Below are positions 1-12,109 of a stretch of DNA of 64,000 nt, piece by piece. Within the stretch, counting starts at the first letter, position 1, and every line of letters starts with the position of its first letter. The translations under genes were made by a program, and so were the position numbers. This DNA comes from Zygaena filipendulae (lineage: Eukaryota; Arthropoda; Insecta; Lepidoptera; Zygaenidae): contig OU015659.1 in assembly GCA_907165275.2 (NCBI GenBank), forward strand, positions 104,501 through 168,500. Direction: 5' to 3'. A model generated the notes under the pieces. The model was given only the letters and a program-made list of their open reading frames with translations, was not told where the DNA came from and did not search any database.

Positions 1-230
1 AGTCCGTCAGCTAGAAAATAAATAAATAATAGACCCGTATTTATTGCTTTTTCAAGCAGGCCATATATAAATGGCGTGTGGCTAATGAAAATAAACATAG
101 ATAAAGCACATTAAAGTTTACAAACTGCATCGGGTTGTGACGTCATGTCACAATATTGTCGTTATTTTTTGACTATGTAAAAAATGAAAAAAAATATGTG
201 TAATACTTTTTAATCTATACGACGGACTAA
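1..230. mobile_element. MITE family C (TGACGTCA-bearing), copy 1, cut by window edge
   Basis: The copy starts at the window edge with AGTCCGTC and ends with GACGGACTAA at 221-230, so the ends are inverted repeats. It shares with copies at 11772, 14834, 27520 and 41787 an internal ATGAAAATAAACATAGATAAA-like block and a TGACGTCA palindrome (near 138). No coding capacity is seen. The ends read TA/GTCCGTC...GACGGAC/TA, which would fit a TA target site; this is an inference. Confidence 0.7.
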
Positions 231-1305
231 AAACAACCAATTCTGGAAATTGAAACTTTTTTTAATGTGATTAAAAAATTTCTTTTATATTTTGGGATAC
301 TACAGTTTTCTATCAGTGAAAGAATTTTTTAAATCAGTTCCCAAGTTCCAGAGTTTTTCCCCTGCATCCAAAGTCACATATGAATTTACAAATATTACCA
401 TAAAATTTGATGAATGATTCATGATTGTAAACTAGGTAGACAGGTACATAATATAATAATTAGTATTGTAATCAATAAATACCTAGCAATGTTAAATGAT
501 CACTTCCCATCCATACTTTAAATAACTATCCGTCCTGCATTGGTCGTTACAAGTTCTTACGTGCAGGTAAGGATGAGGGTGGGGGTGGGGGTGGCGTCAG
601 CGAAGTGCCTATTAATAGCGTGTAGTAGCGGCGGGCGGGGCGGGCGGCGCGGCGCGACGCGGCGGTGACGGTCGCGCTATTTGTGTCCCTCGTGACGCGC
701 GACGCCGCGCCGCGCCGCGTCACACGACTTATGTGGCCGTGGCTCGACCGTGGCTCGCCCCCGACAGCCGCGTGCGGTTCGAAACGGCAACCTCGATTGT
801 CATGCGGGGGTGCGGATCATCACGAAATTCACGAATTGCACACACGTCGTCAAGGGTCCAGAGGGTACTTTTTATCCAGGAATTCCGAGAACTCCGAAAT
901 TACCACAGGGAACAGTTAGTGACGAATAATTGCCTTAGGTGCGATTATCCATCATACTTTCCATACGAACGCTCGTACGTGATTATGGCGTTGCATCAAT
1001 TGTTCTTGATTTTTTTTTATTTAATAGGTAGGTTCTTTAATCTTGTGATTTGTGAACTAGATCTAGGTTCCTCCGTAAGCAAAAATTAGAAAATTTGTAA
1101 CATTAAATGAGTGCACTCATCAGCGATAAAAAATGCATGCCTGATAAATACAACCGGACATTACTATGCCTGTTCCGTGTTGTGATACGACGCTAGAAAT
1201 TGCCCAAGCGAAAAATGTAAGTTAGCTCATTAAAAATCAATTCACCTTCGAAATTCCGCAGAGCCTGCATTGGAGGTTATTTATGTATGTACTTTAAAGT
1301 TGGCA
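231..1305. other. Non-coding DNA upstream of the first visible WIPI2 exon
   Basis: No exon of the expected WIPI2 N-terminal blades is recognisable here. The stretch holds a GC-rich block at about 555-790 and a partial Helitron/Lep1-like repeat at about 815-920 (ACACGTCGTCAAGGG and a terminal ACAGTTAGT). It is probably an intron of the WIPI2 gene whose 5' exons lie before the window. Confidence 0.5.
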
Positions 1306-1379
1306 CCCACTGTGCGCCGTGCACTGTGCACTGTGGACTCGCCGCAGTCCCCAGTGCACAGCGCACGGCGCACAGCGGG
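1306..1379 (+). repeat. Long near-perfect hairpin just before a 3' splice site
   Basis: Positions 1306-1339 pair with 1346-1379 in a stem of 34 positions with only three mismatches (1309/1376, 1323/1362, 1334/1351). The loop is the six bases CGCCGC. It lies 27 bp upstream of the acceptor AG at 1406-1407. Confidence 0.8.
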
Positions 1380-1407
1380 GATGTTGACGCGCCGTGTCCC
1401 GCCGCAG

Positions 1408-4400
1408 GAAGCTGACGGTGTGCCACTACAAGAAGTGCACCGAGATCTGCAACTATACCTACAGCAACACCATCCTGGCCGTCAAGCTGAACCGATCGGT
1501 GAGTGTGTATGCTAATTCGAGTCGGGCTTACGATATTTTAAATGATGGGGTGCTCTACACCCTGCCTGTCAGAAAGTACTTGTAACTAGACCGTATTTGT
1601 AATCAGTTCGAATGAATGAGAATGAATGTGGATTCCAATCAATTTTTATGGAAAACACGCTAAAAGACTTTCGTGGTAAAAATGTTTTCAGTAGGTAAAT
1701 TATGTGATGAAATATAAATCTTTCTTCACACTGTTGCAATAAAATTCATAAAGAATATTTTAAGTTCGACCTGATCACTGGGCGGTCACAAATGTGAACA
1801 CGGGGCGGGGTGGTGTGGTGCGGTGTCCGCAGCGGCTGGTGGTGTGCCTGGAGGAGTCGCTGCACGTGCACAACATCCGCGACATGAAGGTGCTGCACAC
1901 GATCCGCGACACGCCGCCCAACCCGCGCGGGCTGTGCGCGCTGTCGCCCAGCGTGGAGCGCTGCTTCCTGGCCTACCCGGGCAGCAGCACGGCGGGCGAG
2001 GTGCAGGTGTTCGACGCCGTGCACATGACGGCCAAGTGCGTGGTGAGCGCGCACAACCAGCCGCTGGCGGCGCTGGCGTGGTCGCAGTGCGGCGCGCGGC
2101 TCGCCACCGCCTCCGAGCGCGGCACCGTCATCCGCGTGTTCCTCGTGCCCGAGCGGCTCAAGCTGTACGAGTTCCGGCGCGGCGTCGTCGGCGCCGCCAT
2201 CTCCTGCCTCGCCTTCAGCGCGTGCGGCCGCTACCTCGCCAACACCTCCTCCACGGAGACCGTGCACGTGTTCCGGCTCGGCGAGGCGGAGCGGCTGCCC
2301 GGCGCCGCGCCCGCGCCCGCCGCCGCCGCCGCCGCGCCGCCCGCGCCCGACGACGCCGGCTGGGTGGGCTGGCTGCAGGCCGCCGTCAGCGCCGGCGCCA
2401 CCTACCTGCCCGCCACCGTCGCCAACATGGCCGACGCGCTCTACAACTGCCGCGACTTCTCGCTGGCGCGCCTGCCGCGCCCCGGCCACCGCGCCGTCGT
2501 CGCCATCACCGAGTGAGTGCCGCCTGCCTGCCTGCCTGCCTGCTGCTGCCGTCGCGACCCGTGCTCACCCGCCCGCTCCGGGTCCACTGTCCGCAGGGCC
2601 AAGGGCGCGCGCGGGCCGCGGCTGCTGGTGGCCACGTCGGAGGGCATGCTGTACGTGTACGCGCTGGACCCGGCCAAGGGCGGCGAGTGCACGCTGCTGC
2701 GCACGCACGCGCTGCTGCGGCGCGCGCCCGCCGACTGCGAGGCCGCGCCCGGCGCCGGCGCCGCGCCCGCCGACGCGCCCGCCGCCGCCGCCGCCGCCGC
2801 GCCCAGCGCCGCGCCCGCCGAAGGTAACTGAGCGCGGCGCCGCGCCGGGGGGGGGCGCGCCCGGCTCGAGCCCGCGCTTTGTAAATATTGATTAAGTCGC
2901 CCCCCGGCTCCGGCCCGGCCCCCGCCGCTCCGACCGGCCTGGCGGCCCTGCCCTGACATCAATAAATAATTTTGCGAATACAGCCACATTTCATTGACTA
3001 TAACCTTAATCGTGAACGAGACGTTCGTTCGTTGTCTCCTCGACGAGATTCGATTCTACGCAACCGCATAATATATCGTCACCACCGCTGGACCCCGTCC
3101 CCGCGCCCGCCCCCGCCCCCGTCCCGCACTAACAGGGCCGGGCGGGCCGCGCGGCCGCCCTCGGCCCCCGGGGCCCGCCCCCGCCCGACATCACCCCCCG
3201 CCCACCCCCGGCACATGCCGCCTCTCATCGCCGCCGCACTCATCATTACTAATATAATATATCCCATCAAAAACAAACTTGTAAAAAAGTCCAAGTCTCG
3301 CAACTCACTTCTTCTACAGTAAAAAGTTGTGAGATCAATGTAATACCAAGTCGGTTAATTTATTCAGTGCCTACTTAAGGGTCCTTCTGTCTAAAGTTAT
3401 CATGTTATAAGCTAATCTAATAACATTTATAGTGACCATATCAAATTTAAAAACCTTTTATGTTTTAAATAGATTGATTGGCTTGGCGATCACGTGAAAA
3501 CACAATATATCTCACATGTAATACATAATTATGGTTCTAAACAATCTAATTTAATTATAATATGTATTACTTGTGAGATACATTGTGTTTTCACGTGATC
3601 GCCAAGCCAATCAATCTATTTAAAACATAAAAGGTTTTTAAATCTGATATGGTCACTATAAAATGTTATTAGATTAGCTTATAACATGATAACTTTAGAC
3701 AGAAGGACCCTTAAGTAGGCACTGAATAAATTAACCGACTTGGTATTACATTGATCTCACAACTTTTTACTGTAGAAGAAGTGAGTTGCGAGACTTGGAC
3801 TTTTTTACAAGTTTGTTTTTGATGGGATCTCATTTCTTTTTGTAAATGGTCTTCCTCCTTTGAGCAATTTAGTCTACTTTAATAACTTGAAAGATTTTGG
3901 TACAACTTTATAATAAACACATGCCCCATTCTTGCTTTTTCATTCCGTTGACCATTGTACCTTTGAACATAATTATGTCTAGGTAACTATGTATCTACAC
4001 TTTATATCTAGGTAGGTAACTATAGCTACACTTATTATTATTATTTATTAATATCTGGGCAACGGCTTAAATAGCTGTTCCCCGCGGTTTAACCCACGTT
4101 AATTTCGGAGATCCCGCGGGTATTCTGAGATAAAAGTACTACCCTATGACCTTTCCTGTACCCTTGACAACGTGTAGTATGCAATAATTAATTCACCCGC
4201 GTTGATATCAGAGTTCGCGCGGGAATTCCAGAAATGAATCCTAGCTAGATCGATTTATGGCCCCCGAAATCCCCTGTATACAAAATTTCATGAAAATCGT
4301 TGGAGCATTCAGATTAGGGTAATTTTATCTCGGAATTCCCGAAGGATCTCCGAAATTAACGCTGGTGAAATCTCATGAAATTTTGCATGCACGTTGTCAG

Positions 4401-7400
4401 GGGTAAAGAAAACCTAGGGATATAGGGTACTAACTACTTTGCATCTCTGAATTCCCGCGGGATCTCCGAAATTAACGCGGGTGAAACCGCGGGGAACAGC
4501 TAGTCTCATATATTTATATGGGATTACAAAGTTATTTGTGCAGTTGGTACATATAACTGCATATATAACTTTGTAATTCCATACATTTATATGGGATTAC
4601 AAAGTTATTTATGCAGTTAGTGTATCTAGAAAACTGGACCGAAATTGCTAAATATTTTAATTTTTCCTTGATTTATACAATAAACACTAATTGTATTCTA
4701 AATTTTAAACTTCTATGTCTGCTAGAAGTGCCTTAGAATTTTGATGATCGGTCAGTGAGTGAGTGAGTGAGTGAGTGAGTGAGTGACCTACAAAATTAAG
4801 AAACTTTGACTAGTTATAATTCTTAAACTACTGGTTCAAATCGAATGAAATTTAAATTATACCGTCTTTATACAATACCTGCTTGTTTACTAAAAATTCA
4901 GGCTTCTAGTTTTATCCACAACGAAGTTATAGGGGGTCGAAAATGGCCTGAATTGCTTCGAGAAAAGGATAGTACGGCCGTGCCGCTTTTGTTGCTCGAC
5001 TTGGCGGGGGCACTGCCGTGCCCCCAGATCTAATCTAATTAATCAATAAAGGCGCATTAAATATTTACTTTATTACCTGACATTTCACACACATTAATAT
5101 TGCATCTGACCCTTATGTGTCTCGGTCACTGATATACTCGTATACATAATATTGTATTGTCATTTATTGTATTAGAGAATTCGGAATCATTTAATTGAAT
5201 GATCCCATCACACTTACACTTGTACAGATTAGAGATATATTATGTACCTATTATACGATATAGTTTCGGATGCACATATTTGTCGCTTTAATGCATCATT
5301 AATATTTAAGTATTATACATACTACAATAATAAATTAATGGGGGATAGTCCATTGAAATGTTACAATTTAAGGACCGAATATTGCATTTGTTAGATGATG
5401 CAAATTTATTTTTGGGTATTTTTGGGACACGTGTGGGGAGTCAAAAGAAGCTTAACCTCAAGTTTGTGGGGTCGCCGCCCTTGTCCCCCGGCCGCCATCT
5501 TAGAAAACGAGGTGAAAACACTTTTTTCGCGATATCTCTGAAACTATGTGTCTTACAAAAAATCTTGTCCCACCACACATGTCCCAAAAATAAAATTGCG
5601 TCCTCTAACAAATGCAAAGCTCATGTAACATTTCAATGGACTAAGAAGGGAACTAATAAGGAGAGCTACTCGCGGGCGGGGCGCGGGGGGGCGGCGCGGG
5701 GCGCGGTGCCGGGGGAGGGCCCGCCCCCCGCGCGTCCCCCCGCCCCGCCCGCACCCCCTCCTACCTCCGCGCCAGCCGCAGGCAGCTTCACTCACTCACT
5801 TTTAAAGAATAGATCTTTACAGAATTTTGGTTCTTCATTTTTCAATTCTAATATCGTACCTATGTCCGGGTAACGCTACGGTGTCGACTCGATACACCCA
5901 ATGGGAAACTTGCATGAATATTTTTTCCAGCCTATTTCAAAGAAATTTGGCCTAATAAAACAAGAAAAAGAAATATGTATATGCATAAATTTTATTACAT
6001 AGAGCGTTTCTATTTTTTAACCTACCGCCAAAACGCAAAATGAAGTCACCAGATAGAAATTACGCCATAGATACATTCCTTGTTAATTAATTTATTAATT
6101 TAAAATATTATATTAAATATTATATTATATAAAGTGTGAAAGTATGCAAATCCAATTTGTGACAGACATGTCTCTGTCATGTTTTCAGGGTCATGTGATA
6201 CTGAGAGTTATGTTACCTCAATATCTAAAAATGAAATTAGCTTGTTTCCAAAAGTTCTAGTGAAGCACCAAAATGTCACGAATCGGATATAAGCGAAATA
6301 TATTTTGGCTGAATGCAAGTAGTTTCTTTTGCCTTCCATGCAAATATCATGCAAGTCCCCCCGCCCCCCGCCGGCTGCGGCCCGCGCCCCCGCCCCCGCC
6401 CGCACTCTTCACCTGTATCGCCTCGCTCACACGCTCCTAGTATAAAAGCTCACCGTATTATTATTGTTATTATATTTTTATATAATTATGTTGTATTGTT
6501 ACTGTACTACTGCGGCTGCGCTCCGTGCGGCGCCCCCCCCCCCCCCCCCCCCGTTCCGCCACTCGATCACGTGTCGTGGTTTATATCTCTGTGGAGGGCT
6601 GTCAAGTGAGGGGGGGCGGCGTGCGGCTGCGTCGCGGGGGGTGGGGGGATGTCCCCCCTGGCCCGGCCCGCCCCGCCCCCCGGCGGCTCTCTAACCCAGT
6701 TGTCGGTGCAGCGGCGGCGACCAACAGTTACGCGGGCGCACTCCGCGGCCGGGACCCCGCCCACATGACAGGTACAGATCGCCGCGACCCCACCCCCGCC
6801 CCGCCCCCAGCCTCCCGCCCCGCCCCCAGCCTCCCGCCCCGTCCCGCCCCGCGCCCCGCGCACCGCCCGCCCCCGGCCTGTGCCGGTGCGGCGGCCGCGC
6901 GTGCGCGCCGCGCTGTGTGCCTGTGTGTGTGCGTGTGTATGACTGTGCGTGTGTGTGTGTGTCAGGAGACGGCTCCCCCTCCCCCCGCCCCGCCCCGCCC
7001 CCTGCCGACCCCGACACGCGTCACGCACCCAGTAGGGGGAGAGAATGTTGACGTGCATAGTATACAAGAGGTACAGAGGAGTAGGGAGGCGAGCAGCGGC
7101 CGTGACCCGCGTGGCCGCTTGGAGACGCAGTCGGCGCGGCGGTACGAGCGGGCGGCCGCGGCCCGACCGCACTCGCTTCCACTAGAGTATAGACTAATCC
7201 ACATGATATTATGGTACACATTTTACCTTACGACCGATCGCATTGGGTACACTGTGTAGAAGATTGCGTTAATCATTCAAAGTGAAATGTTTGAAAAGCT
7301 ATAATAATGATACTCATATAAAAAAATTAAACTATGGGCGGTAGTATGGCATAGCAGTGTAATGTTGAGCGAAAAGTCGTGCGACATTGCTCAGTCAACC

Positions 7401-8507
7401 TGTACAATGTACAGTCTGATGAAAAATATCAAACACTTGCGTCAGTCCATCGCAACAAGATTCCACCCCTGTCGATGTGATTACATAGGTAGGCACACAT
7501 ATCTGATGCTGTGACGATTCATCGACGCGGAGCGCCAACCGTTGCGGGAACAGCTCCAACAGCACAGGCCTCCCCCGGGATGGGGCCAACATCGAGAAAG
7601 GGTTTTGCAGTCTAAGCAGGCGCTCTGCTGCTTTGATGCTATGTCTTGGATCTATTTCTTATAGGTACCTAGTTCACCTAGAGATCAACAGAATCTTGTA
7701 GAGGCGGCACCTATAGAACGAAGCAATTTCCTCTGATAAACAAAGCCTATGTGATGCCAGCAGGTCTAAGTCTAGCTTTGTGGGAAGTTTCATTCGAATC
7801 CGTTCCACATTTTTTTATCCATAAAAGTAAATCCAAAATCTATTACTTATAATTGCGAAAGTGTGTTTGTTTGTTACGCTTTCACATCTTAACTAAGTAC
7901 CTACTCAACCGGTCATCCTGAAATTTACAAACAAGACACGTCGTCAGGGGTAAAGAAATGGACATAGGATACTTTTAATCCCGAATTCCCTCGGGAATTC
8001 CGAAATTAACGCGGGTAAAACCGCGGGGAATGGCTAGTAATATACAACGTGTAACGGTAAGATGAAAATCTGAATACTTATAGCAATAGAATTCTGACTG
8101 GGCGTCGCGTCGTTTGATTGAAATCTATGTCTAATTGTGCCCGTAATATTATGTCACTTCGTCGGTAATTAGTGATTGTTCGCGAGATACACAAACATTC
8201 CTTGGAATGATACGTATTGAATACTATCGTTGCACGGTGTGTAGACTGAGACGTGGGTAAGTAAGTACGTAGTGTTGGCGCCGTAACGGCAGGCCGGCGG
8301 GCCGGCAGGCTGGCGGGCCGGCAGGCCGGCGGCGCGGTACAGGCAGTGTGCGTGTGCGTGTGCGCAGACTCGGAGCGCGAGAGCGAGCTGGGCGCCGCGG
8401 CCGAGGGCTCCCCGCCGCGCGGGCCCTTCGACCTGCGCGACCCGCGGCACTTCCCGCCCATGCGCGCCGCGCCCGCCCCCGCGCCCGCGCCCGCCCCCGC
8501 GCAGTAG
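1408..8507 (+). CDS. WIPI2: WIPI2 / Atg18-type PROPPIN (3' part, five exons)
   Basis: Spliced exons 1408-1498, 1833-2512, 2597-2823, 6712-6771 and 8368-8507 join in frame to 398 codons ending in TAG at 8505-8507. The 5' exons are outside the window. The translation follows animal WIPI2 closely: [20 protein letters not shown], then [19 protein letters not shown], then [19 protein letters not shown]. The FRRG motif (2172-2183) is the pair of phosphoinositide-binding arginines of the seven-blade propeller. Members bind PI3P on the phagophore and recruit the ATG16L1 conjugation machinery (family knowledge). The two last exons give [19 protein letters not shown] and a tail ending [10 protein letters not shown] plus Ala-Pro repeats, resembling the WIPI2 HPPM tail. 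Odd points: Ala/Pro-rich insertions near 2300-2345 and 2740-2820, very high GC3, and an in-frame stop if the donor at 2824 is not used. The first four junctions are firm; the 6712-6771 exon rests on phase and homology. Confidence 0.88.
2824..2966 (+). promoter_or_regulatory. Alternative WIPI2 end: in-frame stop plus AATAAA in the intron
   Basis: If the donor GT at 2824 is ignored, the frame meets TGA at 2829-2831. A polyadenylation signal AATAAA follows at 2961-2966. Intronic polyadenylation would give a PROPPIN lacking the SYAGALRG...HFPPM tail. Confidence 0.4.
3261..3828. mobile_element. Long foldback (palindromic) element, about 570 bp
   Basis: The left arm from ATCCCATCAAAAACAAAC (3261) is repeated as reverse complement ending GTTTGTTTTTGATGGGAT (3828), with only scattered differences over about 260 bp per arm. 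The short centre is near 3545. It lies in a WIPI2 intron and has no coding capacity. Confidence 0.85.
4064..4504. mobile_element. Helitron/Lep1-like repeat family A, composite copies
   Basis: It begins with AGCTGTTCCCCGCGGTTTAA and ends with CCGCGGGGAACAGCTAGT, that is, two or three partial copies in opposite orientations. The block CTGTACCCTTGACAACGTG is typical of the family. The CTAG 3' end and lack of long inverted termini suggest a non-autonomous Helitron; the class assignment is an inference. Confidence 0.55.
4510..4786. repeat. AT-rich inverted repeat and (GAGT)n microsatellite
   Basis: ATGGGATTACAAAGTTAT at about 4519 and again at about 4591 flanks an inverted form (ATAACTTTGTAATTCCAT) at about 4566. 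A GAGT tetranucleotide run occupies 4754-4786. Confidence 0.6.
5346..5643. mobile_element. Palindromic MITE, about 298 bp
   Basis: The terminal inverted repeat TAGTCCATTGAAATGTTAC is at 5346 and its reverse complement ends at 5643. The subterminal parts also pair (GGACCGAATATTGCATTTG against CAAATGCAAAG). The 171-codon open frame through it is not protein-like. Confidence 0.7.
6772..7060. repeat. C-rich simple repeats after a WIPI2 donor
   Basis: Direct copies of CCCCGCCCCCAGCCTCCCG follow the exon ending at 6771, then a (GT)n-like run at about 6908-6962. No exon is recognisable between here and 8367. Confidence 0.5.
7846..8038. mobile_element. Helitron/Lep1-like repeat family A, reverse copy
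   Basis: The reverse-strand form is present: GAAAGTGTGTTTGTTTG, then GTCGTCAGGGGTAAAGAAA, then ending GCGGGGAATGGCTAGTA. It sits in the last WIPI2 intron. Confidence 0.55.
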
Positions 8508-11122
8508 CGCCCCACCCTCCCGACACCCGACACCCGGCGACTCCAAATTACAGTGACCGAAACGAACTCTCGTGTGAACTCTTAGTTGTATGTAGCCTAA
8601 AAAAAAGTGACAAAAAAAAAACTCGCGTGTTAGATTATGATGCGGTAGGAATAATTTTATATTTAACGTAGGCTTTAGCGGTAAGTGTGAAGTGACGCTG
8701 GCCGCGGCCCGCGCCCGGCGCGGCGGCGACTGATAGCGATCGCCTTCGCGATAATTGAGAGTAACGAACGTGTAGGTAACGTCTATTAATTGCCATTTTA
8801 ATGCCGGTAACCGTAGACGAGATGTTTCTTTTTAATATGAACTTTAAAAAGAAAACGATCGCAATTAGAGCGAGCGAGCGATAGATCAAAGGACACCGAC
8901 ACCGAACGCCCTCCAAAATTAAACAAATTTCCAATTTCGGTTACCGATATTAAAACTGGTCGTATTTTGTTTAGAAATTATGGTAACTTATAATATCTAA
9001 TATTGAAGATTAAGAGTCAGAAATATAGATCTATGAATACCGGTCGCCGGCCGCCAGCGTCGCGTCGCGTCGCCTCCGCCGGGGGACGTCGGCCGAGCGA
9101 GCGCGGCCGCCTGCGCCTTTCTGAGGACCAATTCTGCTCACACAGTAACCAACTCCCCAGGCCCGCCTCCCGCCTCGGTAAATCTCCCCACACCCTGCAT
9201 CGACTCTAAGCCTACCTACCTAGTAAAAAAAAACTCGCATCGAACCGAACGCGGTCACGGCGGGCGCTATATGTGGGGGGACTTATAGATGCAAGAGCGG
9301 TGCGGTTTCGCTTCGAGCAGAACTGTGTCTCTGATCGTGCGGGTCGCCGCGCGCCGCCCCGGGTCGTTCGCGTGTCCCCGACACCCGACACCCGACGTCA
9401 CCCGAGTGTCGTCGAGTCCATGGCTGCGGTCGTGCCTCTGTGCGCCTCGCACGGCGACAGGACAGCTAGGAATGAGCAGTGAGCAGTGAGCACTCGGTAC
9501 TGACCGCCGCCTGCACTCGCACGTTAGGAGCCTGGAGCTCGCCGGCCGCGCTCGGCCTCCCTTTGAGCGACCGATATGTGATGTAAAAACTAAATTATTT
9601 GTGAACACCGTATCGACGCTACTCGCGCTCGAGCGCCCCCGAGTCCTGACCCCGCGCCGTCGCGCGTCGCCGCGGAGTGGCGGGTGACATAACTCGAGCG
9701 ATTTTAACTCAAATTCTACGAGTCGGCGGCGGCCCGTATTGTAACCGCTACGGGAGCTGCGCTCGTTCATTTAGCGGCGCAACGAACGTTGTGGCGAGCG
9801 ACGCGCGTCGCGAGAGCGTGTCCAGTTCGAGTAGCGTTCATAAATACGGGCCTAGGATGATCTAATTGTAAGTAGGTAGTTTTAATCGTTGCTTCGAAAA
9901 CGCATATTCGGTTTTCGATTCGAGATAACCATATTTATGTAATTGTAAGTATTTATCGCTTACTGAATGTAAATAACATGGTTAAGGTCTTCATGGACCA
10001 TAGGTAGATATAATTATTGATAACCTCAGCCTCTCCCGACACGTGGTACATTCCCAACTATCAGCTCTGTCTCTCGAATCGAAAACTAAACATCGTTTCT
10101 CAACCTCTATTATTCTTAACATTTTTTTGTATTATATTAGATAATTATAATATACATAATTGAATGACACAGACAGCTGTATTGCAATTAGATTTAAGTT
10201 TGTGGCTAGAAGAATTCATAAATGACTCGGAATGTTTAGCAGTCCCCGTACAGGAAGCACTTGAATACGTTCCCCAGGTGTCCGGCCGCGCCGCGCCGCG
10301 AGTTTCCCCAGCGGTGACGCATCATCGTCACGCGCGGGCAAATGTTACATTTTCCATCTGTCACTGGTTCACCGGTGACGGAAAACTGAGAGTGACCCGC
10401 GCAATTAGCTTTCTATTCTAATAATTTCGAACTCGCTATGGACCTTACAGTCATTTTATGAATCAAAACTATACGATTCAATTTGTGAGAACTAAAAACA
10501 TTAAGCAGACATAAAAAAATCATAATTTTGTGTTTAAAGCTTTTTCATTGAAAGTTTTATAACATTTAACACTAGAGTACACGCGTCCGTTATTTTGTTA
10601 GTAATAATGCATGCGTGGCACCATTTTAAACGAATTTAGAATTAAAATATTTTAAGCTAATACAAATAAAACATCTTGAAAAAAGTTCTAAAAGAGATTT
10701 TTATTAAACAGTAAAAAAATTTATGAACAAAGCTTTCCTAATATTCTAAAGTTTATCTGTAAACCAAAAAAGTTATCGCGAAATATGTTTCTATTTTGTG
10801 ATAACGACTACGCGTGTACTGTAGCGTTAAATTTTAATTAATTTTATTATATAGTTTGTACGATGACTGTGGCCTGAAAAGTGATGGCCAACGAATCTGA
10901 AGCTCGATGAATGTAAGTTTTGAGCTATATCTATTTGGTCATGATTTTAAGTCCGATCCACACTATAATACCTATTATCCACTTCGTCCAGCATACGACT
11001 TCCAATATCGAAGGTTCAGGACTTAATCGTGAACTGAGCCAGACTGTTAATGCGAACATCGACCGAGAACGAACCGCGCTCGACGCTGCCGCTGCAGGAT
11101 GGATCGGTTCTAAGCGTCCACT

Positions 11123-11358
11123 CCAGCATAGCTAAGATGCGCGCCAAGATATGTTTATCGAACAAAAGATAAAATTGGCGACACGACAAATATTTGTGGG
11201 TATCCAAGCAAAAAAGTGCAGTAGTGGGGTATTGAGTTAAGACTAGATTCGGTTAAACAGTTTGTGCTGCCGGTAGACAAAACGATATAATATGTCGACG
11301 AGAATCGATAAAATGGCTCGATAAAATTTTATCATGTTGCGCATCCTAGCTCCGCTGA
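11123..11358 (-). mobile_element. MITE family D, copy 1
   Basis: It matches the reverse complement of 35772-36007. The terminal repeats are CCAG.ATAGCTAAGATGCGC-like at the left and GCGCATCCTAGCTCCGCTGAG-like at the right. It contains ACAAATATTTGTGGG and AGTGGGGTATTGAGTTAAG in common with the other copy. Confidence 0.75.
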
Positions 11359-11629
11359 GCGGCGCGGGCCTACCTACCTATAGCCCTCTACTTTAGGGTG
11401 GGCCCTGGATATTCAGGTCATCTTCACTGTGATTTGGAGTACAAACAATTCACGGAATACACGTCATGACAAGGATGCTAATGCTATCGATGTGACCCTG
11501 CCCCCATAGCCAAACTGAGTCTATAATCGTTATCGCTATAGATAACTAAAAAACGTATCCTCATCACATCGTATCTTATCGTACAGTTCCGATCGTTTGG
11601 CGATTGGGAAGCGGTCCCTCATTCATACT

Positions 11630-11714
11630 TTTTTTTTAATTCATGTATGTTGTAACCTCAGGTTGTAACTCTCCATGTATTGTGTCAAATAAAGTTCTTT
11701 CAATTCAATTCAAT
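11630..11714 (+). mobile_element. LINE 3' tail with AATTC repeats
   Basis: GTGTCAAATAAAGTTCTTTC is followed by three AATTC-type repeats, the usual 3' end of a truncated non-LTR retrotransposon with a simple-repeat tail. No coding part is visible, so the clade cannot be named. Confidence 0.45.
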
Positions 11715-11771
11715 CACGTGACCGCGAAAATCGTTCAATAAAAGTACAATTGGCTACTTGACAATTTTTTT

Positions 11772-12035
11772 TTAGTCCGTCGTGTAAATTAGTAAAAAAT
11801 ATATTGGACACGTATTTTTTCTTTTTTTATGTAATAAAAAAATAACGGCGATACATTGAGTTAAAATTTTTCGTGACGTCACAACCCGGCGCAGTTTGTA
11901 CGGGGCAGTGAATATTGACGTCACGAGTCTTCCACCCTAAACTTTAATGCGCTTTATCTATGTTTATTTTCATTAATTTGAGAAAGCAAAAAATACGTGT
12001 TTATTATTTTTTTTATTTTCTAACTGACGGACTAA
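11772..12035. mobile_element. MITE family C, copy 2 (complete, 264 bp)
   Basis: TTAGTCCGTC at the left end and GACGGACTAA at the right end are exact inverted repeats. Two TGACGTCA palindromes lie inside, near 11875 and 11920. Confidence 0.85.
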
Positions 12036-12109
12036 TTAGAATTTTTATTTTGTACCCTGGAGAAAATACCCAAGTTCCTTAGCGATAACGATTGACAAAT
12101 TGGCTGAGG

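Noticed and set aside
1746..2489. Minus-strand 247-codon frame
   Set aside because: Shadow of the GC-rich WIPI2 exon on the other strand.
5358..5873. Plus-strand 171-codon frame
   Set aside because: It runs through a palindromic MITE and then a C-rich tract; not protein-like.
9267..9770. Minus-strand 167-codon frame
   Set aside because: No recognisable domain, Arg/Ser-rich from CpG-rich DNA, no splice partners; probably in the WIPI2 3' region.
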